In this document: one piece after another, positions 22,038 to 33,520 of the stretch | Layout of the letters: each line of letters opens with the position of its first letter | Position numbering within the stretch: position 1 is the first letter of the stretch | Assembly (NCBI RefSeq): GCF_963678635.1 | Contig: NC_087062.1 | Span: 43,416,395 to 43,480,394 of the forward strand | Direction: 5' to 3' | DNA length: 64,000 bases | Source of the DNA: Symsagittifera roscoffensis | Lineage: Eukaryota; Xenacoelomorpha; Acoela; Convolutidae | Made by a program: the position numbers and the translations under genes | The notes under the pieces: generated by a model | Told to the model about the DNA's origin: nothing | Database searches by the model: none | The model's input: the letters and a program-made list of their open reading frames with translations, nothing else

Positions 22038-23129
22038 GTTTTCATAATATTATGAAAAAAACTTGTTGAACGTGCGCCCTAAGAATCTACAAAAACCAAC
22101 TATATACTATATTCAATGCAACCGTAAGACTAGACTGAGGGCATATTTTTTGGTTTTTCATTTTTCGTTTTTTTTTTTATAAATTGGTTGATTGATTAAG
22201 TTATTATTTGGTTTTTTAACGAACATGGTCATACTGTGAATCACAGTCTTGTGTTTTTACCTCTAGAAAAAATACGCTGAAAAGGACGACATCATAAAAC
22301 TTTCCATACTTTTTCAAAAAAGTTTTGAGCTGGAAAGTTTTTTGAATTAAATTCATCAATTAAAATGATTATTCTTTCTCATTAGCCCGCACATATATCA
22401 TTTTCATCGGCTAATCAATCATGTACCTAGTAACTGCCATTCAACATGTATTTCAAAACAAAAATTTATTAAATGCCAATCAATTTTGTTTGAAAAATCT
22501 ACAGTTTACTGAGAGGTGTTGAGAAAATAATTCGAACTTCAAATCGCGGAAGCTTAACTTTTATTTAAAAAAGCCAGATTTGCATACCACGGGATTACAT
22601 AGACAGCACTACACCGTAAAGTATTACCTTACAATTTTGAAATTTTTTATCTAAGTTATTTCTAAAACTTTTTAAAACATTAACAGCCGCTGAGTTGGAA
22701 AAGAGTAATGAACGCAAGGAAACTGAAAAATAAACCGACTTGTTTTTTTTTAAAATCTTCAAATTATGAATTTCGAAGAAAAAAATAGATGGCCTTAAAG
22801 CTCTTTGAAATTGTAGAACATTTTACAATGGACACCTTTTTGTTAAAATTAACCCAATTTCAGAAAACTGGATCATTAGGTAAAACTTTTATTTCGCTGG
22901 GAAATCTGCTTTTTAATTTCCATTTTCTAAATTAGAAAGTCGACCACGTCTTTTGTGACCTTTACAATTTTGCTGTTGGAAAATGGAGTTGGCCTTCCTT
23001 TTAACAAATCACGTCAAAAATCACTTTAAAAAACCAAAATTGAGCGTGAACAAATTTTCAGACTTTTTCCGGAAAAAAATCAGCAAGACCTGTATAAGAG
23101 TACTCACTACATTCTTTACTCTTAATAAA

Positions 23130-23520
23130 AACAACATATCGGAAGTTAAAGGGCTTTGAGAGGCCATATTTGGAGGCCAGTCTCGCAACGCCTGTGTTTT
23201 TCCTGACCGCTACCCTCAATAGAGTTGAGAACTTTATTATTTTTAATATCAACGAACTTGAAAACTTTTATAAAAGTTTCAAGCGATATCTCGAAATTTA
23301 AGAGGATTTCAGCAGTAATAATTAGAGGCCAAATTTACAGCACATGGGAGTACCTTTATATCAACTCAATAGAGGTGCAAGAATTTCGAAATTCTAAAAA
23401 ATTATTTTAAAAAATCTTATCTTGGACACTGAAAGTATCGGGGTACTATAATTTGGGGGCCAGATTTGTAAACTATGGTTGTACCATGACAGAACCCCAA
23501 CATTGAGCTGAGAACTTCGA
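23130..23520. repeat. Diverged ~110-bp tandem repeat, short array
   Basis: About three units share a core of the form GAGGCCA-ATTT-CA, then GGAGTACC or equivalent, then TCAACTCAATAGAG or CAACATTGAGCTGAGAACTT. The same core is repeated about five times at 37620-38360. Identity between units is low, so this is an old satellite-like array. Confidence 0.5.
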
Positions 23521-24124
23521 TAAGTTTTCGTTGCGAAAAAAGAAACATTGTATAGTTAAAACAGATGAATGATAAAAACAGTATTTTTTCTTTTGTTCTA
23601 TTGTACGATTTTAAGTACGTTTTGAACTCCATGGAATTTCACAGAAGTACTTCGATCGTATGTAATATTTTAAGTTTCTGAATGCAGTTTCTCTGCCTTA
23701 CGTATTTTCGGACCACAAAACGTAAGGACGAATAAAAACTTATTGGTTTTTTCAGGAGCGAAAAACGGCTGAGCACGAATAAAGAACACTGTGGTGTGAA
23801 CAACAAATGATTTAACAATCAATTCTTTCGTATTAAACACAAAATCACATAAATGAAAACAAAAGCAAAAATAGTTAAACAGAAATATGACGCATTCAGC
23901 AAGGTTTGCACCATTACTTCAAATGATTGCTAACAAATCTCACACATGGAGGTAATAATAAAAAATCTTGCTATTTTCAAAACATCAACAAAGTTTGCAT
24001 ACTTCTTAACAAAACTGGCCATTTAATATCTGCAATTTTTAACAAAATCTTCCATTATCAAGTTTTCAGCTAGAAAAGTTCAGTTATCGGCAAGGTTAAT
24101 GTGGCACACTCTTTATCCTAGTTT

Positions 24125-27100
24125 TTAGGACCCCTTAGCTGCATTGGGCGAAGGAGATGTCTGAGACCATAGCTGAACACGCCCTGGGGAAGAAGAACGG
24201 GCAGAATTAGCCCACGGAGACGCACCCAAGTTTACACTATCATCCAAGGAGTTCAAAGCAGACCTATTCAGGCTACTCATTTGTCTCAGCCGAGAAAACT
24301 GACGAGGAAAAGGTGTCGCACCTGGCGACCCCGATCGGTTCATGAAGCTAGGCGCGTCTCCAGCTCCGCCACCCGCGTTCGGATAGAAAGAATTGTCATT
24401 CAACCTCACTCGTCTCGGAGAGTTTGCGAGACCTTCATTTAAAGAGATGTCCATCAACTGATTCTGTTGCTTGTACAGCATCATAATATAGTATCCAAAA
24501 ACTAAACACACCACTGTAAGAGTCACTGGTATGTAGAAAACGAAGTTTTCGTTCAAATAATGCAGAGCAGATTTTTTCGAACCGATGATAGAATCGGTCG
24601 AAAATGGGGCTAGCTGAATGTAAACATTGATGATTTCGGATTTTCCAGACAAGCCGCAACGTACTTCGATTGCAAGATTTTCAGTTCCACTTGACCTGCT
24701 AAAAGCATGAGGTAGAAGCTCAACTGTTATTTTTAGATTTTCGCCCTGGAAAAGCTTCTCAACTGTAAAGAGACTCTGCGTTTTGGCTATAATTTCTAGT
24801 TTGTTCACAACGTCAACTGTTGATTTCACAAACACTTCGGCCGATGGGTAATGGTTGCTCAAAATGATCGAGTTTGTGCTAACGTGAAATAACGGTGCAT
24901 ATTTCAATTTCACTATGGGACTTGAAACTGCTAGTCGGTTTACACTAGGTAGAACCGTTGCCTGAAGGTTAACTGACGATGCTAATGAGGCCAACGCCTG
25001 ACGTTGTTCTGGCTTTGTTGGTTTAACTCGAAGCTCACATGATATCCCGTGATCACTTTCAAAAATTGGTTTGGCGCTTAGTTGGGGATTAAGATGAGCA
25101 GTATCGGAATCAAACCAAGCTGTACATTTGAGCCAACTCAAATCAGGGCTGTACGAATTCATCTGTGCTTTATTCTCGCAATAAACAATTTTGTTCAAAT
25201 TCAAGTAGAAACCATCCTCAGATGGGAAAACTGCGTCTAATTTTCCTCGCGGCTTCAACTCAAGTTGCTCTGAATTTGATACTTGAACTCTCTTAAACGT
25301 TTTCTGGGACCCAATCGCCAGCTTTAATTCAGACTGACCGGATCCAACTGCGATCGCCATTCCCGATTCAGAGGTCACTTTCAAAATATCTAAATCACCA
25401 GACCACGTCGCAGAGGATTGCCCACTGAAAGGCGACGAGAGGCAAACAACGTCACCGACCTGCAAGCCACGAGAAAACTGAGAATCGTCGATGACATTGT
25501 CGACATTAAGCGCTAAGTAGTCTGAGACTACAGTTCCAAAAACATCGTTCGTTGCAGTCCAAACTTTCAGTGCAGATATACCTCGATCCGAGTTTCTGAA
25601 CATCAAAGAATGATTCACGCTTCCCGGGTTGATTTGACCTATATCATTTCTGTTTACCTCGTAGTTCATCTTCGCGTTAACGGCATTGAAGGCGTGACCT
25701 CTATCGTCGTGAAACGTCACCAGAAGATTTGTCGAAGTTCCCTGCGGTATGACTGTCAACTTGCAATGAGCTTCTATTTCCGGGAAAATGGGATCTGTTT
25801 GGATCCTCACAAAAGCTATATGCTTCACTGATACTATCAATGAGTAAGTTTGATTTACTCCATTTCGAGCAGTTGTTCTGACCATCAAAACAGACGTTCC
25901 TTCGTTTTCTCCGGATGATATTAGACCTCTGTGATCGATTGAGACTAACTCTGGTTCGCTGTGATGCACCATGTCAAAGTTTGCGTAGTTCTGATTCGTT
26001 CTCACGTACATTGAAGACTTGGGCGTCATTATCAATTTATTCTCATACCTGTGCCTGGGCTCATGTAACTCTAGCCTATGGTATATCTCAACATTCGCTT
26101 CTGCACTCAACTGTTTCTGACCCCCAGCAATTAAAGCTTTCGATACCCATTGATTATCCTTTTGAGTGACAGTCACTTTGATCACCGCATTTCCTGGATT
26201 CTTTCCGAGAATCCGGATTGCAAAATTGGCTTCAAGTCCATTCACGATGCCCGAAAACTCATGCTGAGGAATCATTTCAATTACATCGCTATTCGCCACA
26301 GACCATTCAAAGTTCAATCCCAAGTTCATGGTCAGGGGAGTTAATTTTCCATTGTTACCCGTCACGTATATTGGAACAATAGACTCAGTTGGAAAATGCG
26401 AGAGGGCAACATGTAACTCAATGCTTGTCAATTCGACTACATGAAATTGAACTGTAGCTTTTGAAAGAATGAAAAAATCATTGTTGTCTATGATTTCGAC
26501 ATTTACCACACACGAACCAACTTGCGTTGCTTCAAACAGACCTAAAGCTAAAACCGTGCCAACATTTTTATCGTCCAACTTGTACTTCAGAGCGGGCAGA
26601 GGTTGAGGTCCGCCCGTTGTTTTGATCTGGTAAAATTGTCCAGGAAGCATGTACACAATACTTGGGGAAACAGCTAACGGACTAAACACTTGAATTTCAT
26701 GTTGATGACTTGAAATCTGCCCCGAACTCAGAGTCGCTGTAAAGTGCAGCTGCATTGTTCCTACCTTTCGAGCAAACATTTTGTAGAACTTCGAAAATTG
26801 ATTCTGGGTGTCTTTGACTTCTTCTGGTTTGAAATTAATGACGTCATTCGACGTAATCAAAGTCAAGTTTATCACGGGGAACATTTTAGCTTCAATATTC
26901 CACCCGTTACTATCCATGACTTGCACTTCCAAAAGGTCGCTTGAGTTCAACTGCATCAAACGCTTGCTCTTTACATTTATAGTCCCAATACTCGAAATAA
27001 TTACTTCAAACTGAAGATGATTCAAAGAAGGAAAGCACATGTCTCGTACCGTAATTAGTTCTCGTCCGTCTGTAACTGGTGTTACAGTCAGAAGACTGCT

Positions 27101-28421
27101 CTTGGAATCAAAGCTGACCTCAGTTATAACACTCGGGTTAGATTTTGAAGACAATGTGAAGAAACCTGATCCTCCTATTACCGCTATAGTTTTAGAGTTT
27201 GACGGATGATTGAATATAGAAAGCTCTGCAGCCTCGACTTTAGGCGCTGTTTTCGCAGATATTTTCAGAGAAGTTGATACTGCCTCGTACGTTTCACGAA
27301 AATAAAAACTTTTCTTGTAGCCGGATAGCTGAATTTCAAGTACGCAGTCATGTGAATCTTCAAAGAGAGCGTCCATCAATGGAAACTTGTCAAGATGGAT
27401 CTTCCCCTTATCAGAGCAGCCCGAAATGGTAAAATGCAGCGATGAAAAGTTTGTGAAGGTCAAACCAGAAGACTCTTTTGCCACAACCAAAAGCTTTTGA
27501 TCGTCGCCAACAAGCACCGGAAGATTTTCCGTGTGCAGATTGCGATACGGCGGACAGTCTGGAACTTCTGGAATCGGAACGATTCTCAGTGAAGTAGGCG
27601 GACTACATTTGAAAGCAATTGAAACCGAGCTCTGTCGTGGATGCCTATTGTTCGCTGTCACTTTATTCCCGCTAGTTACTATGAACTGACTTTCTCCCAG
27701 TGCGTTACAAACTATTGAAAATACGTTATTTCCGGTCATGGAACTTCCTTGCGGTAATTGTTTGATGAATTTGGTCTCGGAAATTTCAACAGTACGGTAG
27801 AATTTTGATGGATCGAGTTCCCAGGGAAGCAAACCACCTCGAGTGACCAATTTGACCGAAGAACCCAATGACAAAACAATTGTCTCTGAATGGTCTCTAA
27901 TTTGCAATGCGTGGAACCCTCCCAGTGTGGTTTGGTTTTCAACATTTTGAAGTTTAACAGTTACTCTCGTAAAACCAGGTCCGGTTGTATTGAACCAAAG
28001 CAAAGCGCATCCCTCATTGTATGGTTGGTCCTGCAATTCAACTGAAGCCAAAAACTCGAAAACACCTGGATTTGAGAACTCAACTCTGAATGGTAAGCCT
28101 GCACAATCTGCGACTTCAAACAACTCATCTGGTTTAAGGATGTCTTTCGCCACAAACACTCGAATTGGGACCAACAAGTCCGAGTTCACTTGGCCTTCAA
28201 CATAGTAAGGCGAGAGTACAATTTTTACAGGTGGTCCTACAAGTATCTTCGAAGTGTCGTAGTGATGTGACATTTGCCTATCAGTGACTGTGATCAGGGA
28301 CAATCCGGGTGTACCTGCTGTTTCGATGACTCCATCTTTAGATACTGTCACGACACGGATGTTCTCGGATTCCCATTTGTACACTCCAGAACCTCCGGTT
28401 GCAACTAAATGGTGTGAGTGG
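24125..28421 (-). CDS. NUP210: Nuclear pore membrane glycoprotein gp210, large 3' exon
   Basis: This exon encodes about 1,432 residues of the gp210 nucleoporin, a single-pass protein of the pore membrane whose long lumenal part is a chain of Ig-like domains. The match is collinear with animal gp210. Its start HHLVATGGSGVYKWES follows GGSG-F/Y-x-W, and later blocks include LGGFHALQIRD, GGPQPLPALKYKLDDKNVG, MTPKSSMYVRTNQNY and GDVVCLSSPFSGQSSATWSG with a BIG2-like domain. One membrane helix (VFYIPVTLTVVCLVFGYYIM, about 24482-24545) is followed by a ~118-residue Ser-Pro tail ending near the conserved SPGRVQLWS. The acceptor is TTTATTTTTCAG before 28421, so the upstream open frame to 28492 is intron. 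The exon is intact. Confidence 0.93.
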
Positions 28422-29656
28422 CTGAAAAATAAACAATTCTTGTTAAGATAGGAGTCAGTTTTTGGTGTCTCTGAGAACAGAAGCAATATCATGTAGCAAC
28501 AAAATAATTCCTACTATTTAAAAGACAACTAGTTGGCAAATTTAAATTTCATAGAATCATTTGACCATTTAGATAAAATTGAAAAGCATATGTAACACAG
28601 TACTTCGCAAACGCAGAAAAAAAACGGGAAAAAGAAACTCTCAAAAAGCAAAAAGTGAAATAATGAAAGAATCGGCAGAATAAGCTTTGAAAAATTGATA
28701 TTTGCCTTCAAAAATTGACGTTTGCCATATGCCGAAAACGAAGCGCCGACCTGGATATTGCGAGTCTCACATGATCTCATCTGCGCTATGATCGCTAGCC
28801 GACAATAAAACCGATGAACAGAGGCTTTCAAATTGCAAACTCTAAGCATCAAAAATGCCACTGAATTAGCACATGTTATTTCTCCCAAACTAACATACCC
28901 AACAGAAAAAACTTCAACTTTCGAATTTCAAAGAAAAAAAAAGATGGCGTTAACGCTCTTTGAACTTCTATATCAATTTATGATCGACACTTTTTTGGTA
29001 AAATTAAATCAACTTGTGACCTTTACAAATTCTTTACAAACTGTACCCACGTTTTTTGTGATATTAACAACTTTGCTGTTCGATAGTTGATTTTGCCTTC
29101 CATTTAGCAAGGAAGGCAAAATCAAAAATGTGTCTCCCGCTTTGCACGAGTTAAGAGTCAAACCGCGGCTTTGCTCGCGATCAAATAATAACAGAACGTC
29201 AGTTGCTTAATCTAGTCTGACACTAAGCACGAGATCTAAGACTAATCGAGAGATCTTGCTGAAAAACACAAAACTGATAGACAAATATAAACGAACTTTT
29301 TTCAAATATTTCAAAACATTCAATATTTTTTGTACGAAAACAATCACTTCTCAGAAACTAGGAACATAGCCAATCGAAGATTGGAAAAGTAATGAACGGA
29401 AGTAAACATGATAAATTTTCTCAAACTATCAACTTTCGAATTTCAAAGAAAAAATAGATGCCCTTTAAGCTCTTTGAATTTCTAGAACAAATTATGATAG
29501 GCGTTCATGGAAATTTTACATCAATTGTCCGTAACATGAATAAAAAGGCGTACTTAGAACAAAATTTTCAACATTGTTTTATTTCAATTTCAAAAAGTCA
29601 TCACAGACTTCATTAAAATGTCAAGTGAAACGCCAATTACATAATGTATTCCCCAC
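28422..29656 (-). other. gp210 intron with dispersed repeats and hairpin
   Basis: GT-AG intron of 1,235 bp (donor GTGGGG, acceptor TTTTTCAG). Two related blocks inside it (about 28920-29100 and 29435-29520) belong to the family also seen at 22.74-22.99 kb. A perfect 15-bp inverted repeat lies at 29087-29125. I see no coding sequence: the 119-residue minus frame at 28529-28888 has no gene-like features. Confidence 0.85.
29087..29125. repeat. Perfect 15-bp inverted repeat in gp210 intron
   Basis: TTGATTTTGCCTTCC and GGAAGGCAAAATCAA are separated by a 9-base loop, ATTTAGCAA. The stem could fold in pre-mRNA. It lies at the edge of a dispersed repeat, so a transposon terminus is as likely as a regulatory hairpin. 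Confidence 0.8.
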
Positions 29657-30883
29657 CTGTTTTCGTGATTGGGCAGCCACACGAATCCGAGCCTCTTCGG
29701 TACCACAGACACTGGCTCGATAATTTTGAAGCTCTGCGTCTTCTGAACTTGATACTTCTCAGACAATTGAACAACTTCATCTTTGTACCCCATAACTGAC
29801 TTCAGCTGCGAAACGAACTTGGACTGTCCCACTTTCCGAGGTGTCACTCTTAAATAGCTTCCATTCTTCGAAATATATTCAAGTTTCACGAAGTCATCCT
29901 CATGAGTCGTTTCCGCAATAAGTGACTCAGCATGAATCAAATTGTCACTTCGATCATAAAAGTGCACCTCAATTTCGTACTGCAGACCAACTTCTAGAAG
30001 CCAGTCATGTTCGGGTTCACTTGAAAAGATTGCATAATACGGCTCAGTGACTAGTACGTCAACACACGGACCAGAATCGTCGTTTGGAATAGTGCTTGCA
30101 ATACATACTGCAGTCTCGCCGAGCGTCAAGCCTTTCATACTGGAGCTACCGTCATACAGGTGCAGATGTTCGTCTGAGTTCAATGCAAGCCAGTAGGTAT
30201 CGGTTGGTAGGTTCAGTTTAGATCTCCTATTGAAATTCATGTTGAAACACTCAATGTCGAGCAATTGGTCAACTATTATCGCAACAAACCCCGATGGTTT
30301 CAGCATCAAAAAATCCTTCACAATCACACGCACTCTATCAGATGCGACCTCTGAGTATACCGGACTGGAGATTTTGGTTTCAATGAAAGCGACGCCAATT
30401 TTTAGTCCGGATATGACAACAGAGCTCCCTCGCTTTCCAGATTTCTCTAATTCCGCAATTGCAGCTGGAGGCTCGTTGGACACCTCAGACCATTTTAGAA
30501 TCCTCATTACATTCGATCCTGTGTGTTCCGGGTACAGACTTGATTCATCAGGTAGAACTTTCCACACGAATGGAATCCCTTCAATTGTCGTGAAAAGATT
30601 TCCATTCTCGTCAAAAGCGTGAACAGAAAACACTGTGAAAGGAAATCCGATGTAGAGTATCTTGGTTGTCGTCACAATGCTAATCCTTTTGATCAAATTC
30701 ACCTCAACGTCTGATACCAACGGTGGGCCTCCATGCTTAACATCAGCTTGAACCACTGAAAAAATACGATGAGGTTCTTTCTGTGTTGCGCATAGTGTCA
30801 CTTCATTCACACAACTCGAATCTTTCCCATTTTCTGCTTCAATACCTTGAATCAATTTCACCGCATTTGGACGAGAAGACGAC
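29657..30883 (-). CDS. NUP210: gp210 nucleoporin, upstream exon
   Basis: About 409 residues of the N-terminal lumenal part. The exon begins SSSRPNAVKLIQ after the acceptor GTGTTTTCAG. It includes LIKRISIVTTTKILY, FTVFSVHAFDENGNLFTTIE, SVVISGLKIGVAFIETKI, VDVLVTEPYYAIFSS and LEVGLQYEIEVHFYDRSDN, all in the order of animal gp210. The donor is AACAG/GTGGGG at 29657/29656, and the split AG+C codon keeps frame with the next exon. Together the two exons give about 1,841 residues; vertebrate gp210 is about 1,890. Missing is an exon for the signal peptide and roughly 60 residues; I could not find it between 30884 and the next repeats. Confidence 0.9.
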
Positions 30884-32169
30884 CTGAAAACACGTTGATC
30901 ACTTATTTTTCTACTTTTCTGCAACTGACTTCAACACGCATAAAACTGGATCTAATTCGCACACAAACGCCGACGCTCTTAGTTATAACTCTTCGACTGA
31001 ATTGTTTTAAGATTACGAAAAAGCTAAGGATAGTCTGAAACAAACTTCACATGTATATTATCTCATAGCAAGAAACTCAATTCGAATTAAAATGATGGTT
31101 TGCGGTTTGAATGTTGATTTTATTTCGAGATCAAATCAAATTCAATCGCCAATTGGAAGGCAAATTTTGCTCTTGAGAAGCAAAACAGCGTAAAAAAGGG
31201 CGCGAAAAAACGCAAGAACTTAAGTTTCAAAATTGGTTTTCTTTTTCGTTTTCCGAGCGGAAAAATTTCATAACGAAATTTCATGTTTTGTATTGAAGTT
31301 GGCAATCGCTTCAAAAATGATCCTAAAAATGTCAACAGTTGAAAGAGTTTACAAACAGTTAGAACCATAATAAGCTGCAATAAACCTCAGGAAAAGCAAT
31401 GACATCTCTAGAGCCAGGTCCATTGGAATTGATAGATCTTTTTAGTCATAATCCAAGGATTAAGAGATTAGACTGCAACTATCAGCTCTGGCTAGGACGA
31501 ATGTAGTATTAAGCTAGCGAATTGCAAGCTAGTGAAAAGAAAAAGAGACAGAAATGACATCGGAAACAAAATTTGAGGAAAACTGAAAATAAATCTGAAA
31601 AACCGTTGAAAAACGTAATTACTAGTATTTAATAAAAATTTTAGTATTTACCAAACAGTGCCTAATCCGACAACCAGTAAGTACACGCCCATTGAGCCGA
31701 AAACAAAAAAAGTGCCATAAAAGATGGCAAAAAATTTTGAGCTATTAAGTTTTACAACTTGCAACACAACTTACCTTATTCAAAAAACAAAACAATTTCT
31801 GCCTTTGAGGTAACTAAGCCAATAACACAAAAGCCGAAACAATTTAGGCCGCATAAATTTTATTAAAAAAAGCGAAAAATGAAAATCAAGAAAAATTACC
31901 AATGGTCCAATTAATTGATTGACAGGCGTTCACCAATTATTTAATTGATTGGTGAATGATCAATTAATTGGCAATCATTCGAGTCAATGAAATGGAGCGG
32001 AATTAATCCCACTTTTCAACAAATAATCGATGCAGAATAGCAGCAACAAATATGACGCAATTCTCTGCATTTTTGGACGTCGAGTTAGTTGCCAGAATCA
32101 CCGGATGTTTTTGTTCTGTTTGACAGACATTTTTTAGCGATTTACAGTAATTTAACTAAAAAAAAAAAA
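30884..32169. other. Region upstream of gp210, no gene recognised
   Basis: This should contain the missing first exon and promoter of gp210, or more intron. A minus frame starting at ATG about 31421 has a hydrophobic start resembling a signal peptide but stops after 18 residues and cannot be joined convincingly. 31900-31980 is a cluster of CAATTAATTG palindromes, a motif that recurs at 32240-32370 and 33590-33715. Nothing else is supported. Confidence 0.5.
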
Positions 32170-33520
32170 ATATATATATATATATATAGTTTGTGTTCGT
32201 AAAAAGGAATGAATTCTTGTTTTACCATTTTTTTCTTTCTTCCAAGATAATTGCCAATTAAATGCAATTAATTGTATAAATTGATTTCTAGGTGCCCAAT
32301 TACCATTAATTGATTGGTACACCAATTAATTGATTGGTCTTGCTCCAATTAATTTTTCGGAACCCCTGACCCCAGGTCCATTATTTTTACAAATAACAGG
32401 AGTAAATCAAAAACATTTGCTCCTACGATGAAAATAAGTGACAGCATAAAAAATTCCTCGAGGCAACTCAGCCGACAAAACTTAAGCAGACAAACGAAAG
32501 TCCGACTGTCAATTTCATTCACCAAAAAAAAAATTTCTGGCCGCGACTCGAACCCCAGACCTTAGGGTACACCGGCAACCTCGTTACCAAGTTGGAAACA
32601 GTCTCGAGTTAGATGAGCTTCACTAATAAAGCAATTTCACATTTTCTTACAGATTTGTAAGAAAAGTTGTTTACGGGAAAAAAGTACAGTTCCCGATTAC
32701 CAGACACTTTCTCTCGCAAATGTAAAGAGACTTTGATGAACTTATTGCTTTTTACTCATAGATCCAAAGAAGCTATATATTTTATTAGAAATTTACTCTA
32801 CAACGCTTCGAAATATCTGCTTATTCAAAAATGAATGAGTATAAGTCAAAGCGAAAAGAAACTGAAAACAAGCGGAGTTTTAATTTTAAAAAGCATAGAT
32901 CATCCATACTATAAATTACAGCGTGTTTCAGAATGCCATGTTTAAGAAATTTATGCTGTGGTCAAGTTTATAAAGTAAGAATGCATGCTTCGGCTAATGA
33001 GTGTATGGAAATTAGTCAAAATGTTTTGCTATTTTTAATATACAAATGTTTGGCTTATCTCATCCGTTTGATGCAGTTAAGGGTGCTTGGCTTTATCAAA
33101 CGGATGAGCTGGAATATACATTAATAACTGCTCATTTGAAAACACTCGTTAGCTGAACCATGAAATCTCTCACCTTATACATTAACCAGAAAAACATTTT
33201 GAAACAGGGCGAGAAACATCAGACATGCTTTGAATTTTAGTATGGATGATACATGCATTTTAATTTATAGTGGATTCTTTTTGCTGTTGACTTATATTCA
33301 CTTCAAATATGAAACAAAGCAAATATTTTAAGCATTTTCAATGTAAATTTCGATGAGTTAAATCAAATCTTTTAGCGCATCTACAAGTAAAAACACAACA
33401 CATTCCGACTTTTCGCAGACTCAATTTTACATCACTGTCTAAAGTATAACTGATAGATGTAGTCAAAAAGCATTAAAACACCCTTCGGACTGTGAGATTT
33501 CTTGCGCTGCCTACAATTAT
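32170..33520. repeat. 1.35-kb tandem repeat, copy 1
   Basis: Starts at a short (TA)n followed by GTTTGTGTTCGTAAAAAGG and ends at GCGCTGCCTACAATTATCA. Copy 2 follows at once with offset 1345-1348. A 63-residue frame (32933-33124) is identical in both copies, which shows recent duplication rather than a gene: it has no motif and an ordinary AT-rich composition. Each copy contains CAATTAATTG palindromes and a tRNA-like segment. Confidence 0.88.
32539..32602 (-). other. tRNA-like segment in tandem repeat, copy 1
   Basis: The minus strand reads AACTTGGTAACGAGGTTGCC, then a loop and GGGTTCGAGTCGCGGCC, with an A-box-like GGTAACG part and a good pol III B box (GGTTCGAGTCG). Acceptor-stem pairing is not evident, so I regard it as a tRNA-derived SINE head or a decayed tRNA. 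Confidence 0.5.

Larger units (their letters stand above)
21151..24124. other. Gene-free AT-rich region with microsatellite and dispersed repeats
   Basis: No supported gene. It holds a (TA)n of about 60 bp (21970-22030), a tRNA-like segment (separate entry), and a dispersed block at about 22740-22990 (AAAAATAGATGGCC-TTAAAGCTCTTTGAAATT) that recurs at 28920-29100 and 29435-29520. A diverged ~100-bp tandem array lies at 23130-23520. The last 300 bp before 24125 should include the 3' UTR of the gp210 gene; I saw no clear polyadenylation signal. Confidence 0.6.

Noticed and set aside
28422-28492. Start of the gp210 3' exon at the open-frame Met (28492)
   Set aside because: The preceding residues match nothing in gp210, and a strong acceptor TTTATTTTTCAG lies exactly where homology begins.
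31120-31380. 86-residue minus frame as the missing first exon of gp210
   Set aside because: No similarity to the expected N-terminal segment and no donor site in phase with the acceptor at 30883.
32539-32602. Functional tRNA gene
   Set aside because: The A/B-box-like parts are there, but the acceptor and anticodon arms do not form a credible cloverleaf.
32933-33124. 63-residue frame identical at 34281-34472
   Set aside because: Identity follows from the tandem duplication; no motif, no codon signature, no neighbours to support a gene.
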